Source: Streptomyces sp. Je 1-332 (GTDB lineage Bacteria > Actinomycetota > Actinomycetes > Streptomycetales > Streptomycetaceae). From it: a stretch of 64,000 nucleotides of DNA. Shown here piece after piece: positions 9,613 through 22,831 of this stretch. How positions within the stretch are numbered: position 1 is the stretch's first letter; every line of letters starts with the position of its first letter. The position numbers and the translations under genes are program-made. The notes beneath the pieces are model-generated. The model did not search any database. It saw only the letters and a list, made by a program, of their open reading frames with translations, and was not told where the DNA came from. The DNA is taken from NCBI RefSeq assembly GCF_040730185.1, contig NZ_CP160402.1, forward strand, positions 1,302,001-1,366,000, given 5' to 3'.

Positions 9613-10200
9613 AACTTTCATCAAGGCTAGCAGCTCACGCGCCACATCCTCGACGGAGGTATTGACCAGGGTCGTATCGAACTCGGCCTCGGCGGCGAGT
9701 TCGATCTTCGCCGCGCCGAGCCTGCGCTCGATGACCTCGGGCGCCTCGGTCCCGCGGCCGGTGAGCCGGCGGACCAGCTCCTCCCAGCTCGGCGGGGCGA
9801 GGAAGACCAGCTGCGCCTCGGACATCGAGTCGCGGACCAGGCGCGCACCCTGCAGGTCGATCTCCAGGAGGACGGGCTCGCCCGCCTCCAGGCGCTGGAG
9901 GACGGCACCCCGCGGCGTGCCGTAGCGGTTGCCCGCGAACTCGGCCCACTCCAGGAGCTCGCCGTTGGCGATCAGCTTGTCCATCTCATCGTCGGAGACG
10001 AAGAAGTAGTGGACGCCGTCCTTCTCGCCGGGGCGCGGCTTCCGGGTCGTGGCCGAGACCGAGAGCCAGACCTCGGGGTGTTCTTTGCGCATATGAGCGA
10101 CGACCGTGCTCTTGCCGACCCCGGAGGGGCCGGAGAGCACGGTCAGCCGCGGACGTACGTCCGGGGGCACGGGGGTCGTCCCCCGGGATGTTGCAGCCAT
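9607..10200 (-). CDS. gmk: Guanylate kinase
   Basis: A 197-residue kinase that converts GMP and ATP to GDP and ADP. The P-loop is [11 protein letters not shown] (about residues 22-32). The GMP-binding segment includes [21 protein letters not shown] and the lid contains [14 protein letters not shown]. The start ATG at 10200 gives a 15-residue leader before the core, normal for Streptomyces. The mihF stop lies 38 bp upstream and rpoZ follows downstream. It is a target of ppGpp inhibition in many bacteria, and relA lies in the same window, but that link is general knowledge and not shown here. Confidence 0.96.
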   Translation of the reverse strand: MAATSRGTTPVPPDVRPRLTVLSGPSGVGKSTVVAHMRKEHPEVWLSVSATTRKPRPGEKDGVHYFFVSDDEMDKLIANGELLEWAEFAGNRYGTPRGAVLQRLEAGEPVLLEIDLQGARLVRDSMSEAQLVFLAPPSWEELVRRLTGRGTEAPEVIERRLGAAKIELAAEAEFDTTLVNTSVEDVARELLALMKVV

Positions 10201-10238
10201 GCAGCGATTATCCAGGTTCTCAGGAGTGCCTGAGAACG

Positions 10239-10562
10239 TCAGGCAGCGCCACCGCCGAACTCACGCTCCAAGGAGGCGATCTGGTTGGAGCCGAGACCGC
10301 GCACACGGCGGCTCTCGGAGATGCCAAGACGCTCCATGATCTGCTTGGCGCGGACCTTGCCCACGCCCGGCAGGGACTCCAGGAGGGCGGAGACCTTCAT
10401 CTTGCCGATGACATCGTTCTCCTGACCCTGCTTGATGACCTCATGAAGCGAGGCGCCGGAGTGCTTGAGTCGATTCTTGACCTCGGCCCGCTCCCGGCGA
10501 GCCGCGGCGGCCTTTTCGAGCGCGGCTGCGCGCTGTTCAGGGGTAAGGGGCGGAAGAGCCAC
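10239..10562 (-). CDS. mihF: Actinobacterial integration host factor (sIHF type)
   Basis: A 107-residue nucleoid protein, unrelated to proteobacterial IHF. It begins [19 protein letters not shown], then a basic helical segment ([16 protein letters not shown]), then a helix-two-turn-helix with [19 protein letters not shown] that resembles helix-hairpin-helix DNA binding. The GTG at 10562 is chosen because AGGTG lies upstream and the length equals the known Streptomyces protein. It binds DNA with little sequence preference, affecting supercoiling, sporulation and antibiotic synthesis. It lies between pyrF and gmk. Confidence 0.93.
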   Translation of the reverse strand: MALPPLTPEQRAAALEKAAAARRERAEVKNRLKHSGASLHEVIKQGQENDVIGKMKVSALLESLPGVGKVRAKQIMERLGISESRRVRGLGSNQIASLEREFGGGAA

Positions 10563-10859
10563 GCCTACGTCACCTCGGATGTCGAACTGTCGGATACGGA
10601 CCGGTGAGGAACCTAGTCGCCCCACACCTGGTGAGCAACGTGCAACGCACTTGCCCGTTCGCTCTCGTCGGAGACTAGCGGGCATGGCCGCCGGAGTCAG
10701 CGAGAACAGACGAAAAGTCCTGGTCAGCCTCTGCCGAGGTGTACATTCCGGGCATTTCACCCCGGATTTGGTCCGGTGAGCCATCAACGAAACGTAAGGA
10801 CGTGGCCGGACACGTCGTTCGAAGACGGAAAAACACTCTCAGGGACGCTCGGAAAACCC
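10563..10859. other. Spacer between pyrF and mihF
   Basis: About 297 bp without a supported gene. It should contain the end of the pyr transcript and the mihF promoter, both on the minus strand. A 6-bp hairpin, GACGTG (10799-10804) and CACGTC (10811-10816), is the only structure I see after pyrF. No clear -35/-10 pair stands out for mihF. Confidence 0.4.
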
Positions 10860-11705
10860 TCACGCCGAGGCGACGGCCTCCCGGATCTCGTCCGCGAAGC
10901 GGCTCGCGGCGACGCGGAGGCCCACCACGTCGGGACCGTGACGCAGGACACCCCGGCTCACGCTCGGCACGACGTTGCGCACGGCGTACCCGAAGACCCC
11001 CGGCAGATCCGCCGGAGTGGCGCCCTGCGCCCCGATGCCGGGAGCGAGCAGCGGACCGTTGATCGCGAGGTCGTACGAGGACAGGTCCCCGAGCGTGGCT
11101 CCCACGACGGCACCGAAGGACCCCAGAGGCTCCGCGCCCGCGTTCTCCTGCGCCAGGTGCCCGAGCATCGTCGCGCCGATCGTGCGGCCGTCCTCGCGCA
11201 CCGCGTGCTGCACCTCGGCGCCCTCGGGGTTGGAGGTGAGGGCGAGCACGAAGAGGCCGGTGCCGTTCTCGCGCGCGAGGTCGACGGCGGGCTTCAGCGA
11301 GCCGTAGCCGAGGTAGGGCGAGACCGTGAGGGCGTCGCTGAAGAGCGGCGAGTCCTTGTGCAGGAAGGTCTCGGCGTACGCGGCCATCGTCGAGCCGATG
11401 TCGCCGCGCTTGGCGTCCATGACCACCAGGGCCCCGGCCACGCGCAGCTCCTGGACCGCCTTCTCCAGTACGGCGATGCCGCGTGAGCCGAAGCGCTCGA
11501 AGAACGCGCTCTGCGGCTTGAAGACCGCCACCGTGCCGGCGAGCGCCTCGACGACGGTCCCGGTGAACCGCTCCAGGCCGGCGATGTCGTCGTTCAGGCC
11601 CCAGGCGGACAGCAGGGAGGCGTGCGGGTCGATGCCGACGCAGAGCGGCCCGCGCTCGTCCATGGCGTGGCGCAGACGCGTACCGAAGGGTTCCAGAGCG
11701 CTCAT
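10860..11705 (-). CDS. pyrF: Orotidine 5'-phosphate decarboxylase (type 2)
   Basis: This 281-residue enzyme performs the last step of UMP synthesis, OMP to UMP plus CO2. The catalytic motif [10 protein letters not shown] is intact, and CVGIDPH near the N-terminus binds substrate. Length and sequence are those of the longer type 2 family found in Actinobacteria, not the 230-residue E. coli type. The start overlaps the end of pyrD by 4 nt (ATGA type), so the two are translationally coupled. It is the last gene of the pyr operon. Confidence 0.96.
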   Translation of the reverse strand: MSALEPFGTRLRHAMDERGPLCVGIDPHASLLSAWGLNDDIAGLERFTGTVVEALAGTVAVFKPQSAFFERFGSRGIAVLEKAVQELRVAGALVVMDAKRGDIGSTMAAYAETFLHKDSPLFSDALTVSPYLGYGSLKPAVDLARENGTGLFVLALTSNPEGAEVQHAVREDGRTIGATMLGHLAQENAGAEPLGSFGAVVGATLGDLSSYDLAINGPLLAPGIGAQGATPADLPGVFGYAVRNVVPSVSRGVLRHGPDVVGLRVAASRFADEIREAVASA

Positions 11706-12808
11706 GCGGACTTCCTTACGTCGGCGCCGACGGCCTCGGCGAGGGTGGCGTACGAGCTCGCCCGAAGGCGTGCGGCGAGCCCCTTGTGGATGGCGCGGGA
11801 CCAGAAGGGCCCCTCGTAGATGAAGGCGCTGTAGCCCTGCACCAGGGTGGCGCCCGCGAGGATCCGCTGCCAGGCGTCCTCGGCGTTCTCGATGCCGCCG
11901 ACGCCCACGAGCGTGATGCGGTCGCCCACGCGCGCGTAGAGGCGGCGCAGGACCTCTAGGGAGCGCTCCTTGAGGGGCGCCCCGGACAGACCGCCGGTCT
12001 CTCCGTAGAGCGAAGGTTCGGACTGCAAACCGAGGCCTTCGCGCGCGATGGTGGTGTTCGTGGCGATGATGCCGTCGAGGCCGAGCTCGACGGCCAGGTC
12101 GGCGACCGCGTCGATGTCCTCGTCCGCGAGGTCGGGGGCGATCTTCACGAGCAGCGGCACGCGCCGCCCGCTGACGCTGCGGTCGGCCGCCTCGCGTACG
12201 GCGGTGAGCAGCGGGCGCAGCGACTCCGTGGCCTGGAGGTTGCGCAGGCCGGGGGTGTTGGGGGACGACACGTTCACCACGAGGTAGTCGGCGTGGGCGG
12301 CGAGCCGCTCGGTCGACTTCACGTAGTCGGCGGCGGCCTCCTCCTCGGGGACCACCTTGGTCTTGCCGATGTTGACGCCCACGACGGTCTTGAAGACGGC
12401 CTTGCGGGCGCCCAGGCGCTCGGCCACGGCCGCGGAGCCCTCGTTGTTGAAGCCCATGCGGTTGATCAGCGCACGGTCCTGCACGAGGCGGAACAGCCGC
12501 TTCTTGGGGTTGCCGGGCTGCGGCTCCCCCGTGACGGTGCCGATCTCGATGTGGTCGAAGCCCAGCATCGACATGCCGTCGATCGCGACGGCGTTCTTGT
12601 CGAAGCCGGCGGCGAGACCGAAGGGGCCGTGCATCCGCAGGCCCAGGGCCTCGGTGCGCAGCTCCTTGTGGCGCGGCGCGAGCACGGCGGCGATGAACGT
12701 GCGCAGCACCGGGACGCGGGCCGCGAGGCGGATCCAGCGGAAGGCCGTGTAGTGGGCCTGCTCCGGGTCCATGCGCTTGAAGACGAGGTCGAAGAAGAAT
12801 TTGTACAT
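11702..12808 (-). CDS. pyrD: Dihydroorotate dehydrogenase (quinone), class 2
   Basis: This 368-residue flavoprotein oxidises dihydroorotate to orotate and passes electrons to membrane quinone. The N-terminal helices ([20 protein letters not shown]) are the class 2 membrane-associated extension. The FMN region [14 protein letters not shown] and the catalytic serine loop [16 protein letters not shown] are present, as is [18 protein letters not shown]. It follows carB after 93 nt that hold a terminator-like hairpin and a tandem repeat, so part of the transcripts may stop before it. It overlaps pyrF. Confidence 0.96.
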   Translation of the reverse strand: MYKFFFDLVFKRMDPEQAHYTAFRWIRLAARVPVLRTFIAAVLAPRHKELRTEALGLRMHGPFGLAAGFDKNAVAIDGMSMLGFDHIEIGTVTGEPQPGNPKKRLFRLVQDRALINRMGFNNEGSAAVAERLGARKAVFKTVVGVNIGKTKVVPEEEAAADYVKSTERLAAHADYLVVNVSSPNTPGLRNLQATESLRPLLTAVREAADRSVSGRRVPLLVKIAPDLADEDIDAVADLAVELGLDGIIATNTTIAREGLGLQSEPSLYGETGGLSGAPLKERSLEVLRRLYARVGDRITLVGVGGIENAEDAWQRILAGATLVQGYSAFIYEGPFWSRAIHKGLAARLRASSYATLAEAVGADVRKSA

Positions 12809-12829
12809 GTGGGTGTCCTCAGAGGTCCT

Positions 12830-12867
12830 CAGGTGTGCTCACCAGAAGCAGGTGTGCTCACCAGAAG
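12830..12867. repeat. Two tandem 19-bp repeats between carB and pyrD
   Basis: CAGGTGTGCTCACCAGAAG occurs at 12830-12848 and 12849-12867, back to back. It lies between the pyrD start and the hairpin after carB. Confidence 0.75.
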
Positions 12868-12892
12868 GGGGACACCGGATCGGTGTCCCCCT
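12866..12892 (-). terminator. Hairpin after carB
   Basis: A 12-bp stem (AGGGGGACACCG, 12866-12877, with CGGTGTCCCCCT, 12881-12892) and a 3-nt loop, 9 nt after the carB stop. It lies inside the pyr operon, so it may lower expression of pyrD and pyrF. Confidence 0.7.
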
Positions 12893-12901
12893 CGTGGGCT
12901 G

Positions 12902-16202
<3,301 letters not shown>

Positions 16203-16210
<8 letters not shown>

Positions 16211-17354
16211 GCTGGGCTCCTTCTGCGGTCATCAAGGATACGAAGCGGTCGAAGAGGTACGCGGCGTCGTGCGGGCCGGCGGCTGCTTCGGGGTGGTACT
16301 GGACGCTGAACGCGGGCTGGTCGAGGAGCTGGAGCCCCTCCACCACCTGGTCGTTCAGGCACACGTGGGAGACCTCGGCGCGGCCGTAGGGCGTGTCGGA
16401 GACCTTGTCGAGGGGCGCGTCGACGGCGAAACCGTGATTGTGCGCGGTGACCTCGACCTTGCCGGTGGTGCGGTCCTGCACCGGCTGGTTGATGCCTCGG
16501 TGGCCGTACTTCAGCTTGAACGTGCCGAAGCCGAGGGCGCGGCCGAGGATCTGGTTGCCGAAGCAGATGCCGAAGAGCGGGGTCCTGCGCTCCAGGACGG
16601 CCTGCATGAGGGCGACGGGGCCGTCCGCGGTCGCCGGGTCGCCGGGGCCGTTGGAGAAGAACACGCCGTCGGGCTGCACCGCGTAGATGTCATCGACGGT
16701 CGCGGTCGCGGGCAGGACGTGCACCTCGATGCCGCGCTCGGCCATGCGGTGCGGGGTCATGCCCTTGATGCCGAGGTCGACGGCGGCCACGGTGTAGCGC
16801 TTCTCGCCGACCGCGGGGACGACGTACGTCTCCTTGGTGGCGACCTCGGCGGCGAGGTTCGCGCCCTTCATCTCGGGCTGCTGGCGGACCTCGGCGAGCA
16901 TCACGCCCTCGTCCGGCAGCGCGCTGCCGGAGAAGATCCCGACCCGCATCGCGCCGCGCTCGCGCAGGTGGCGGGTGAGCGCGCGCGTGTCGATGCCGCT
17001 GATGCCCACCACGCCCTGGCTGACGAGTTCCTCGTCGAGTGTGCGCCGGGAGCGCCAGTTGGAGGGCACGCGCGCGGGGTCGCGCACGACGTAACCGGCG
17101 ACCCAGATCCGCTTCGACTCGGGGTCCTCGTCGTTCACGCCGGTGTTGCCGACGTGCGGGGCCGTCATGACGACGACCTGGCGGTGGTACGAGGGGTCGG
17201 TGAGGGTCTCCTGGTAGCCGGACATGCCGGTGGAGAACACCGCTTCGCCGAAGGTCTCCCCCACGGCCCCGTAGGCGCGGCCGCGGAAGATGCGGCCGTC
17301 CTCCAGGACGAGTACGGCGGGAGTCTTCGAGGCTCCCCTTGTGGAGGTCGTCAT
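16203..17354 (-). CDS. carA: Carbamoyl-phosphate synthase small (glutaminase) subunit
   Basis: This 383-residue subunit hydrolyses glutamine and feeds ammonia to CarB. The N-terminal CarA domain ([18 protein letters not shown]) is followed by a class I amidotransferase domain with the nucleophile Cys264 in [12 protein letters not shown] and the His/Glu pair in SVQYHPEA. The loop reads FGNQ where many homologues have LGHQ. The ATG at 17354 overlaps the stop of the upstream PH-like gene by 4 nt (ATGA); a longer reading is not homologous. It overlaps carB downstream. Confidence 0.96.
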
Positions 17355-17923
17355 CGTGCGGTGCCTTCCGTAGTGCTGGTTTTGTTGATCATGTTGTTGA
17401 TGGCCTCGACCCATGCGGCCTGCTCGGCCGCGTGGTCCGAGCGGAAGCCCGAGTCGATGAGCTTCTCGCCGTGCTCCCAGGTGACGATCAGCAGACCGCC
17501 CTCCGCGAGGACCTTTCCGGCGATGCCCTTGTCGAGGCGGGCCTCGCGCAGCTGTGCGGCCGGGACGAAGAAGTCGGCCGCTCCGGGGCGTACGACATCG
17601 AGGCCCGCGTCCGTGAGCGTCAGCTCCACGCGGCTGCGGGTACCGAGGCCGTGCGCCACGATGCGGTCGAGCCACTGCCCTGCCGTGGTCGAGCCGTGGT
17701 AGCGGCCGCTGAGCTCAAGTCTCGCCGGGCCCGGGTCATCCGGCACCACGGGAAGCGGCGGCAGGTCGCCCTGGAGCGTGCCGCGCCACTTCCAGCCCTC
17801 GCGCATCAGCCAGTAGACGAGCGCGATGAAGAGCAGCAGGCCGACGACCCAGCCCGCGCGGGCGGCCCAGTCGGTCACCTCCGCCGATTCCTTCTCGGCG
17901 GCCAGTTCCAGAAGAGATGTCAC
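17351..17923 (-). CDS. PH-like domain membrane protein in the pyr operon
   Basis: A 190-residue protein with one transmembrane helix near residues 24-42 ([18 protein letters not shown]) followed by a cytoplasmic PH-like domain ([19 protein letters not shown] through [18 protein letters not shown]). It lies between pyrC and carA with 4-nt overlaps on both sides, so it is made with the pyrimidine enzymes. The position is conserved in Streptomyces as far as I recall, yet no enzymatic step is missing that it could fill. A scaffold or membrane anchor for the pathway is a guess. Some annotations call it a transporter; the sequence does not support that. Confidence 0.8.
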   Translation of the reverse strand: MTSLLELAAEKESAEVTDWAARAGWVVGLLLFIALVYWLMREGWKWRGTLQGDLPPLPVVPDDPGPARLELSGRYHGSTTAGQWLDRIVAHGLGTRSRVELTLTDAGLDVVRPGAADFFVPAAQLREARLDKGIAGKVLAEGGLLIVTWEHGEKLIDSGFRSDHAAEQAAWVEAINNMINKTSTTEGTAR

Positions 17924-19206
17924 GCGAGCTTCCCGTCGACGAGCGTGGCGCGGCCCCGCAGCCAGGTGTGCGTCACGCGGCCGGGCAGCTCACGGCCCTC
18001 GTAGGGGGTGTTGCCGCTGCGCGAGGCGAAGCCCGCGGGGTCCACGACTCCACGGTAAGCCGGATCGAGGAGCGTGAGGTTCGCGGGCTCACCTGCCGAG
18101 ACGGGACGGCCGTGGCCCTTCGCCTGCCCGATCTCGGCGGGCTTGACGGACATCCGGTCGGCGACCGCGGCCCAGGTGAGCAGGCCCGTCTCGACCATCG
18201 TCTGCTGGACGACGGAGAGCGCGGTCTCCAGGCCCACCATGCCCATGGCCGCCGCGGCCCACTCGCAGTCCTTGTCCTCGTGCGGGTGCGGGGCGTGGTC
18301 GGTGGCGACGATGTCGATCGTGCCGTCGGCCAGCGCCTCGCGCAGCGCCATGACGTCGCGCTCGGTCCGCAGCGGCGGGTTGACCTTGTAGACCGGGTTG
18401 TACGACCGGACCATCTCGTCGGTCAGGAGCAGGTGGTGCGGGGTGACCTCGGCGGTCACGTCGATGCCGCGCGACTTGGCCCAGCGCACGATCTCGACGG
18501 AGCCGGCGGTCGACAGGTGGCAGATGTGCACCCGCGAGCCGACGTGCTCGGCGAGCAGCACGTCACGCGCGATGATCGACTCCTCGGCGACGGCGGGCCA
18601 GCCGCCGAGGCCCAGTTCGGCGGAGACGACGCCCTCGTTCATCTGGGCGCCCTCGGTCAGGCGCGGCTCCTGCGCGTGCTGGGCGACGACCCCGCCGAAC
18701 GCCTTCACGTACTCCAGGGCGCGGCGCATGATCACGGCGTCGTCGACGCACTTGCCGTCGTCGGAGAAGACGGTGACGCCTGCGGCGGACTCGTGCATGG
18801 CGCCGAGCTCCGCGAGCTTCTTGCCCTCCAGGCCGACGGTGACGGCGCCGATCGGCTGGACGTCCGCGTACCCGCCTTCCTGACCCAGGCGGTAGACCTG
18901 CTCGACGACGCCGGCGGTGTCGGCGACGGGGAAGGTGTTGGCCATGGCGAACACCGCGGTGTAGCCGCCGGACGCGGCGGCGCGCGTGCCGGTCAGGACG
19001 GTCTCGGAGTCCTCGCGGCCGGGCTCGCGCAGGTGGGTGTGCAGGTCGACGAGGCCGGGCAGCAGGATCTTGCCGTCGGCCTCGACGACGGTCGCGTCGC
19101 CCGCGTCGATGCCGGTCCCCACTTCGAGGATCGTCTCGCCGTCGATCAGGACGTCCTGGGCGTCGCCGCCGAGCACCTTCGCACCACGGATCAGGGTCTT
19201 GCTCAT
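17920..19206 (-). CDS. pyrC: Dihydroorotase (class I)
   Basis: This 428-residue amidohydrolase cyclises N-carbamoyl-aspartate to dihydroorotate. Metal-binding motifs are VDLHTHLREPG (near residue 60), the histidine of ICHLST, and DHAPH near residue 305. VFSDDGKCV is the bridging-aspartate region typical of class I enzymes. Start ATG at 19206 overlaps the last base of pyrB, and the stop overlaps the PH-like gene by 4 nt. Class I dihydroorotases often associate with aspartate transcarbamoylase, in keeping with the adjacency. Confidence 0.96.
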   Translation of the reverse strand: MSKTLIRGAKVLGGDAQDVLIDGETILEVGTGIDAGDATVVEADGKILLPGLVDLHTHLREPGREDSETVLTGTRAAASGGYTAVFAMANTFPVADTAGVVEQVYRLGQEGGYADVQPIGAVTVGLEGKKLAELGAMHESAAGVTVFSDDGKCVDDAVIMRRALEYVKAFGGVVAQHAQEPRLTEGAQMNEGVVSAELGLGGWPAVAEESIIARDVLLAEHVGSRVHICHLSTAGSVEIVRWAKSRGIDVTAEVTPHHLLLTDEMVRSYNPVYKVNPPLRTERDVMALREALADGTIDIVATDHAPHPHEDKDCEWAAAAMGMVGLETALSVVQQTMVETGLLTWAAVADRMSVKPAEIGQAKGHGRPVSAGEPANLTLLDPAYRGVVDPAGFASRSGNTPYEGRELPGRVTHTWLRGRATLVDGKLA

Positions 19207-20186
19207 TACTTGCTCTCCTCGGTACGGGTGTGGGTGACGGCGGGTTCGTTGCCGCCCAGGAGCAGGTAGAGGACGGCCATCCGGGTGTGCACGCCGTTGG
19301 CGACCTGCTCGATGACCGTGCAGCGGTCGGAGTCGGCGACCTCGGCGGTGATCTCCATGCCGCGGACCATCGGCCCGGGGTGCATGACGATGGCATGCTC
19401 GGGCATCTTCGCCATGCGCTCGCCGTCCAGGCCGTAGCGACGCGAGTACTCGCGCTCGGTCGGGAAGAACGCGGCGTTCATGCGCTCGCGCTGCACGCGC
19501 AGCATCATCACGGCGTCGGAGTCCGGGAGCACCCGGTCCAGGTCGTAACTCACGTCGCAGGGCCAGGTGTCCACGCCGACCGGCACCAGGGTGGGCGGGG
19601 CGACCAGGGTCACCTCGGCGCCCAGGGTGTGCAGGAGGTCGACGTTCGAGCGCGCGACGCGGCTGTGCAGGACGTCGCCGACGAGCGTGATGCGCTTGCC
19701 GCTCAGGTCCTTGCCGAGGCCCGCGTCCCGGCCGACGAGGCGGCGGCGCATGGTGAAGGCGTCGAGCAGGGCCTGGGTGGGGTGCTGGTGGGTGCCGTCA
19801 CCCGCGTTGATCACCGGGGCGTCGATCCAGCCGGAGGTGGCGAGGCGGTAGGGGGCGCCGGAGGCGCCGTGCCGGATGACGACGGCGTCGACGCCCATCG
19901 CCTCCAGGGTCTGGGCGGTGTCCTTGAGGGACTCGCCCTTGGAGACGCTGGAACCCTTGGCGGCGAAGTTGATGACGTCGGCGGAGAGGCGCTTCTCGGC
20001 GGCCTCGAAGGAGATCCGGGTCCGCGTGGAGTCCTCGAAGAACAGATTGCAGATCGTGCGGCCGCGCAGGGCGGGAAGCTTCTTGATCGGCCGGTCGGCG
20101 ACCCGGGCCATCTCCTCGGCGGTGTCGAGGATGAGAACGGCGTCGTCGCGGGTGAGGTCGGCGGCCGAGATGAGGTGACGCATCAT
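19206..20186 (-). CDS. pyrB: Aspartate carbamoyltransferase catalytic subunit
   Basis: A 326-residue transferase that joins carbamoyl phosphate and aspartate. The carbamoyl-phosphate loop [13 protein letters not shown], the histidine motif [26 protein letters not shown] and HPGPMVRG are all present. The start [15 protein letters not shown] at 20186 is chosen because GGAG lies 9 nt upstream and family members begin at this point; two earlier ATGs (20204, 20222) lack a ribosome-binding site. No regulatory chain gene (pyrI) is nearby. It follows pyrR after 81 nt. Confidence 0.95.
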   Translation of the reverse strand: MMRHLISAADLTRDDAVLILDTAEEMARVADRPIKKLPALRGRTICNLFFEDSTRTRISFEAAEKRLSADVINFAAKGSSVSKGESLKDTAQTLEAMGVDAVVIRHGASGAPYRLATSGWIDAPVINAGDGTHQHPTQALLDAFTMRRRLVGRDAGLGKDLSGKRITLVGDVLHSRVARSNVDLLHTLGAEVTLVAPPTLVPVGVDTWPCDVSYDLDRVLPDSDAVMMLRVQRERMNAAFFPTEREYSRRYGLDGERMAKMPEHAIVMHPGPMVRGMEITAEVADSDRCTVIEQVANGVHTRMAVLYLLLGGNEPAVTHTRTEESK

Positions 20187-20267
20187 CTGGGTGTACTCCG
20201 TCATGTGGAGGTGTGCGGGCATGCGGGCGCGCAGGGGTGTGCCCCCGGGCTCGCAGGGATGCCGGTC

Positions 20268-20890
<623 letters not shown>

Positions 20891-20973
20891 GGAATTGCGC
20901 CATCAACGCTACCAGCACCGGCAACACCGCCGGTCACGACCCTCCTGACGGGGGTCGGTACGGACCATTCGGC

Positions 20974-21003
20974 TTGACGCAGCCAAGTAACGCTGCGTAA
21001 CCT
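20974..21003 (+). promoter_or_regulatory. bldD promoter
   Basis: TTGACG (20974-20979) and TAACCT (20998-21003) are separated by 18 bp, about 35 bp before the bldD start. The -10 overlaps the end of the first BldD box, which fits autorepression. Confidence 0.6.
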
Positions 21004-21016
21004 CACAGTGAGTTAC
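20987..21016 (+). promoter_or_regulatory. Two abutting BldD boxes upstream of bldD
   Basis: GTAACGCTGCGTAAC (20987-21001) fits the published BldD consensus nTnACnCnGnGTnAn at every fixed position. CTCACAGTGAGTTAC (21002-21016) fits with one mismatch at the central C. The two 15-bp sites are directly adjacent and cover the -10 region and the probable start of transcription. Direct autoregulation of bldD is known in S. coelicolor. Confidence 0.8.
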
Positions 21017-21038
21017 CGTTCTTCGTCCGGGGAGCTAT

Positions 21039-21539
21039 ATGTCCAGCGAATACGCCAAACAGCTCGGGGCCAAGCTCCGCGCCATCCGTACCCAGCAGGG
21101 CCTTTCCCTCCACGGTGTCGAGGAAAAGTCCCAGGGCCGCTGGAAGGCGGTCGTGGTCGGTTCGTACGAACGCGGCGACCGCGCCGTGACCGTACAGCGC
21201 CTTGCCGAGCTGGCGGACTTCTACGGCGTCCCGGTCCAGGAACTCCTGCCCGGAACCGCGCCGGGCGGCGCGGCCGAGCCGCCGCCCAAGCTCGTCCTCG
21301 ACCTTGAGCGTCTGGCGCACGTGCCGCAGGAGAAGGCAGGCCCCCTGCAGCGGTACGCCGCCACGATCCAGTCGCAGCGCGGTGACTACAACGGCAAGGT
21401 GCTCTCGATCCGCCAGGACGACCTGCGCACCCTCGCCGTGATCTATGACCAGTCGCCCTCGGTCCTCACCGAGCAGCTGATCAGCTGGGGCGTCCTGGAC
21501 GCGGACGCGCGCCGCGCCGTCGCCCACGACGACGTCTGA
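21039..21539 (+). CDS. bldD: BldD, c-di-GMP-dependent developmental regulator
   Basis: A 166-residue repressor of sporulation and aerial growth genes. The N-terminal XRE-type HTH spans about residues 6-70 (AKQLGAKLRAIRTQQGLSLH ... VVGSYERGDRAVTVQRLAEL). The C-terminal domain carries the c-di-GMP signature RGD (114-116), eight residues, then RQDD (125-128). A tetramer of c-di-GMP bridges two BldD protomers so that they bind DNA. ATG at 21039 has GGGGAG at good distance. It is transcribed away from pyrR with its own promoter and BldD boxes, and ends at a very strong terminator. Confidence 0.97.
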   Translation: MSSEYAKQLGAKLRAIRTQQGLSLHGVEEKSQGRWKAVVVGSYERGDRAVTVQRLAELADFYGVPVQELLPGTAPGGAAEPPPKLVLDLERLAHVPQEKAGPLQRYAATIQSQRGDYNGKVLSIRQDDLRTLAVIYDQSPSVLTEQLISWGVLDADARRAVAHDDV

Positions 21540-21542
21540 TCC

Positions 21543-21559
21543 CTCAAGGGGTACTTGAG
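21543..21559 (+). terminator. Small hairpin after bldD
   Basis: CTCAAG (21543-21548) and CTTGAG (21554-21559) with a GGGTA loop, 3 bp after the bldD stop. It precedes the much stronger hairpin at 21569. Confidence 0.4.
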
Positions 21560-21568
21560 CAGAAACGT

Positions 21569-21615
21569 AACGCCGGGGTGGCCGGAACCGATCGGGTTCC
21601 GGCCACCCCGGCGTT
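21569..21615 (+). terminator. Main terminator of bldD
   Basis: A 21-bp perfect stem (21569-21589 with 21595-21615) with a 5-nt loop; the descending arm ends in TTTT (21614-21617). It is the most E. coli-like terminator in the window on the plus strand and separates bldD from the convergent nusB. Confidence 0.85.
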
Positions 21616-21676
21616 TTACGTACGCATCAGGCGCCCCAGGGGGCCACAGAGACCCCCAGGAGCCCCACGGACGCCG

Positions 21677-21707
21677 GAGAGCCCGCAGCGACGTGCTGCG
21701 GGCTCTC
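21677..21707 (-). terminator. Terminator of nusB
   Basis: GAGAGCCCGCAGC (21677-21689) and GCTGCGGGCTCTC (21695-21707) form a 13-bp stem with a 5-nt loop, about 60 nt past the nusB stop on the minus strand. Confidence 0.75.
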
Positions 21708-21732
21708 TGAGCGGCGTAGAAGGCTTTCGCCT

Positions 21733-21780
21733 CCTCGGGCTTGCCTCGTCGGACTTGCCTCGTCGGGCTTACGCCTCGTC
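21733..21780 (-). repeat. 14-15 bp imperfect tandem repeats at the nusB 3' end
   Basis: On the minus strand, units like CCGACGAGGCAAG recur about three times in a row (21733-21775). The block starts at the nusB C-terminus (RRDEA, stop) and extends past it. It looks like slippage duplication of the end of the gene. Confidence 0.55.
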
Positions 21781-22203
21781 GCGGCGCAGGCTCGGCTTCA
21801 GATCCTTGAAGCGGCCGAGCAGGCCGTTCACGAAGGACGGCGAATCGTCCGTGGAGAACTCCTTGGCGAGCTGCACGCACTCGTCGAGCACCACGGCGTC
21901 CGGCGTCGCGTCGACCCAGATCAGCTCGTAGGCACCGAGCCGCAGGATGTTGCGGTCCACGACCGGCATCCTGTCCAGGGTCCACCCGACGGCGTACTGC
22001 GAGATCAGCTCGTCGATGTGGCGCGCGTGCTCCGCGTACCCCTCGACCAGCTCCATCGTGAACTCGCTCACCGGCGGCTGCCGGGTATCGGCCCGCGAGT
22101 GGCGCACCCAGTCCGCGAGGACCGTCACTACGTCTGCGCCACGCTGGTCGGCCTCGAAGAGAATCTGGAAGGCGCGCTTGCGGGCCGTATTACGAGCAGC
22201 CAC
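21769..22203 (-). CDS. nusB: Transcription antitermination factor NusB
   Basis: A 144-residue all-helical protein that binds boxA RNA with NusE (S10) during rRNA antitermination. MAARNTARKRAFQILFEAD and PVVDRNILRLGAYELIW are family hallmarks, and the C-terminal VNGLLGRFKDLKPSLR follows. The GTG at 22203 lies 2 nt after the efp stop, so the genes are coupled. The order efp-nusB is standard. It ends facing bldD across strong bidirectional hairpins. Confidence 0.96.
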   Translation of the reverse strand: MAARNTARKRAFQILFEADQRGADVVTVLADWVRHSRADTRQPPVSEFTMELVEGYAEHARHIDELISQYAVGWTLDRMPVVDRNILRLGAYELIWVDATPDAVVLDECVQLAKEFSTDDSPSFVNGLLGRFKDLKPSLRRDEA

Positions 22204-22205
22204 GG

Positions 22206-22772
22206 TTAGCTGTTCACCCGGCCGAGGTAGCCGCTGTCACGGGTGTCGACCTTGATCTTCTCGCCGGTGGTGATGAAGAGCGGCACCTGGATCTGGTGGC
22301 CGGTCTCCAGCGTCGCGGGCTTGGTGCCGCCGGTGGAGCGGTCGCCCTGGACGCCGGGCTCGGTCTCCTGGATGACCAGCTCGACGGCGGCCGGCAGCTC
22401 GACGAAGAGGACTTCGCCCTCGTACTGCGCGACGGTGGCCGTGAAGCCCTCGATCAGGAAGTTGGCGGCGTCACCGACGGACTTGCGGTCGACGTGCAGC
22501 TGGTCGTACGTCTCCATGTCCATGAAGACGAAGTAGTCGCCGTCCATGTAGGAGAACTGCATGTCGCGCTTGTCGATCGTCGCCGTGTCGACCTTGACGC
22601 CGGCGTTGAACGTCTTGTCGACGACCTTGCCGGACATCACGTTCTTGAGCTTGGTGCGCACAAAGGCAGGGCCCTTGCCGGGCTTGACGTGCTGGAACTC
22701 GACGACGGACCAGAGCTGGCCCCCGTCGAGCTTGAGCACCAGGCCGTTCTTGAGGTCGTTCGTGGAAGCCAC
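22206..22772 (-). CDS. efp: Elongation factor P
   Basis: This 188-residue tRNA-mimic factor helps ribosomes through polyproline stretches. It has the three-beta-barrel EF-P sequence starting [20 protein letters not shown]. The conserved loop [12 protein letters not shown] presents Lys33 at the tip, the residue that acts near the peptidyl transferase centre. No epmA/epmB or other modification genes are visible here. GTG at 22772 has AGGAGA 10 nt upstream. Several neighbours are proline-rich (the P-loop kinase, SecD insert), the type of client EF-P serves. Confidence 0.96.
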   Translation of the reverse strand: MASTNDLKNGLVLKLDGGQLWSVVEFQHVKPGKGPAFVRTKLKNVMSGKVVDKTFNAGVKVDTATIDKRDMQFSYMDGDYFVFMDMETYDQLHVDRKSVGDAANFLIEGFTATVAQYEGEVLFVELPAAVELVIQETEPGVQGDRSTGGTKPATLETGHQIQVPLFITTGEKIKVDTRDSGYLGRVNS

Positions 22773-22831
22773 GGTTGCGGAATCTCCTGGACTGACGGAA
22801 CGACCGCGGCGCACGCACACAGCTCGGAGAG

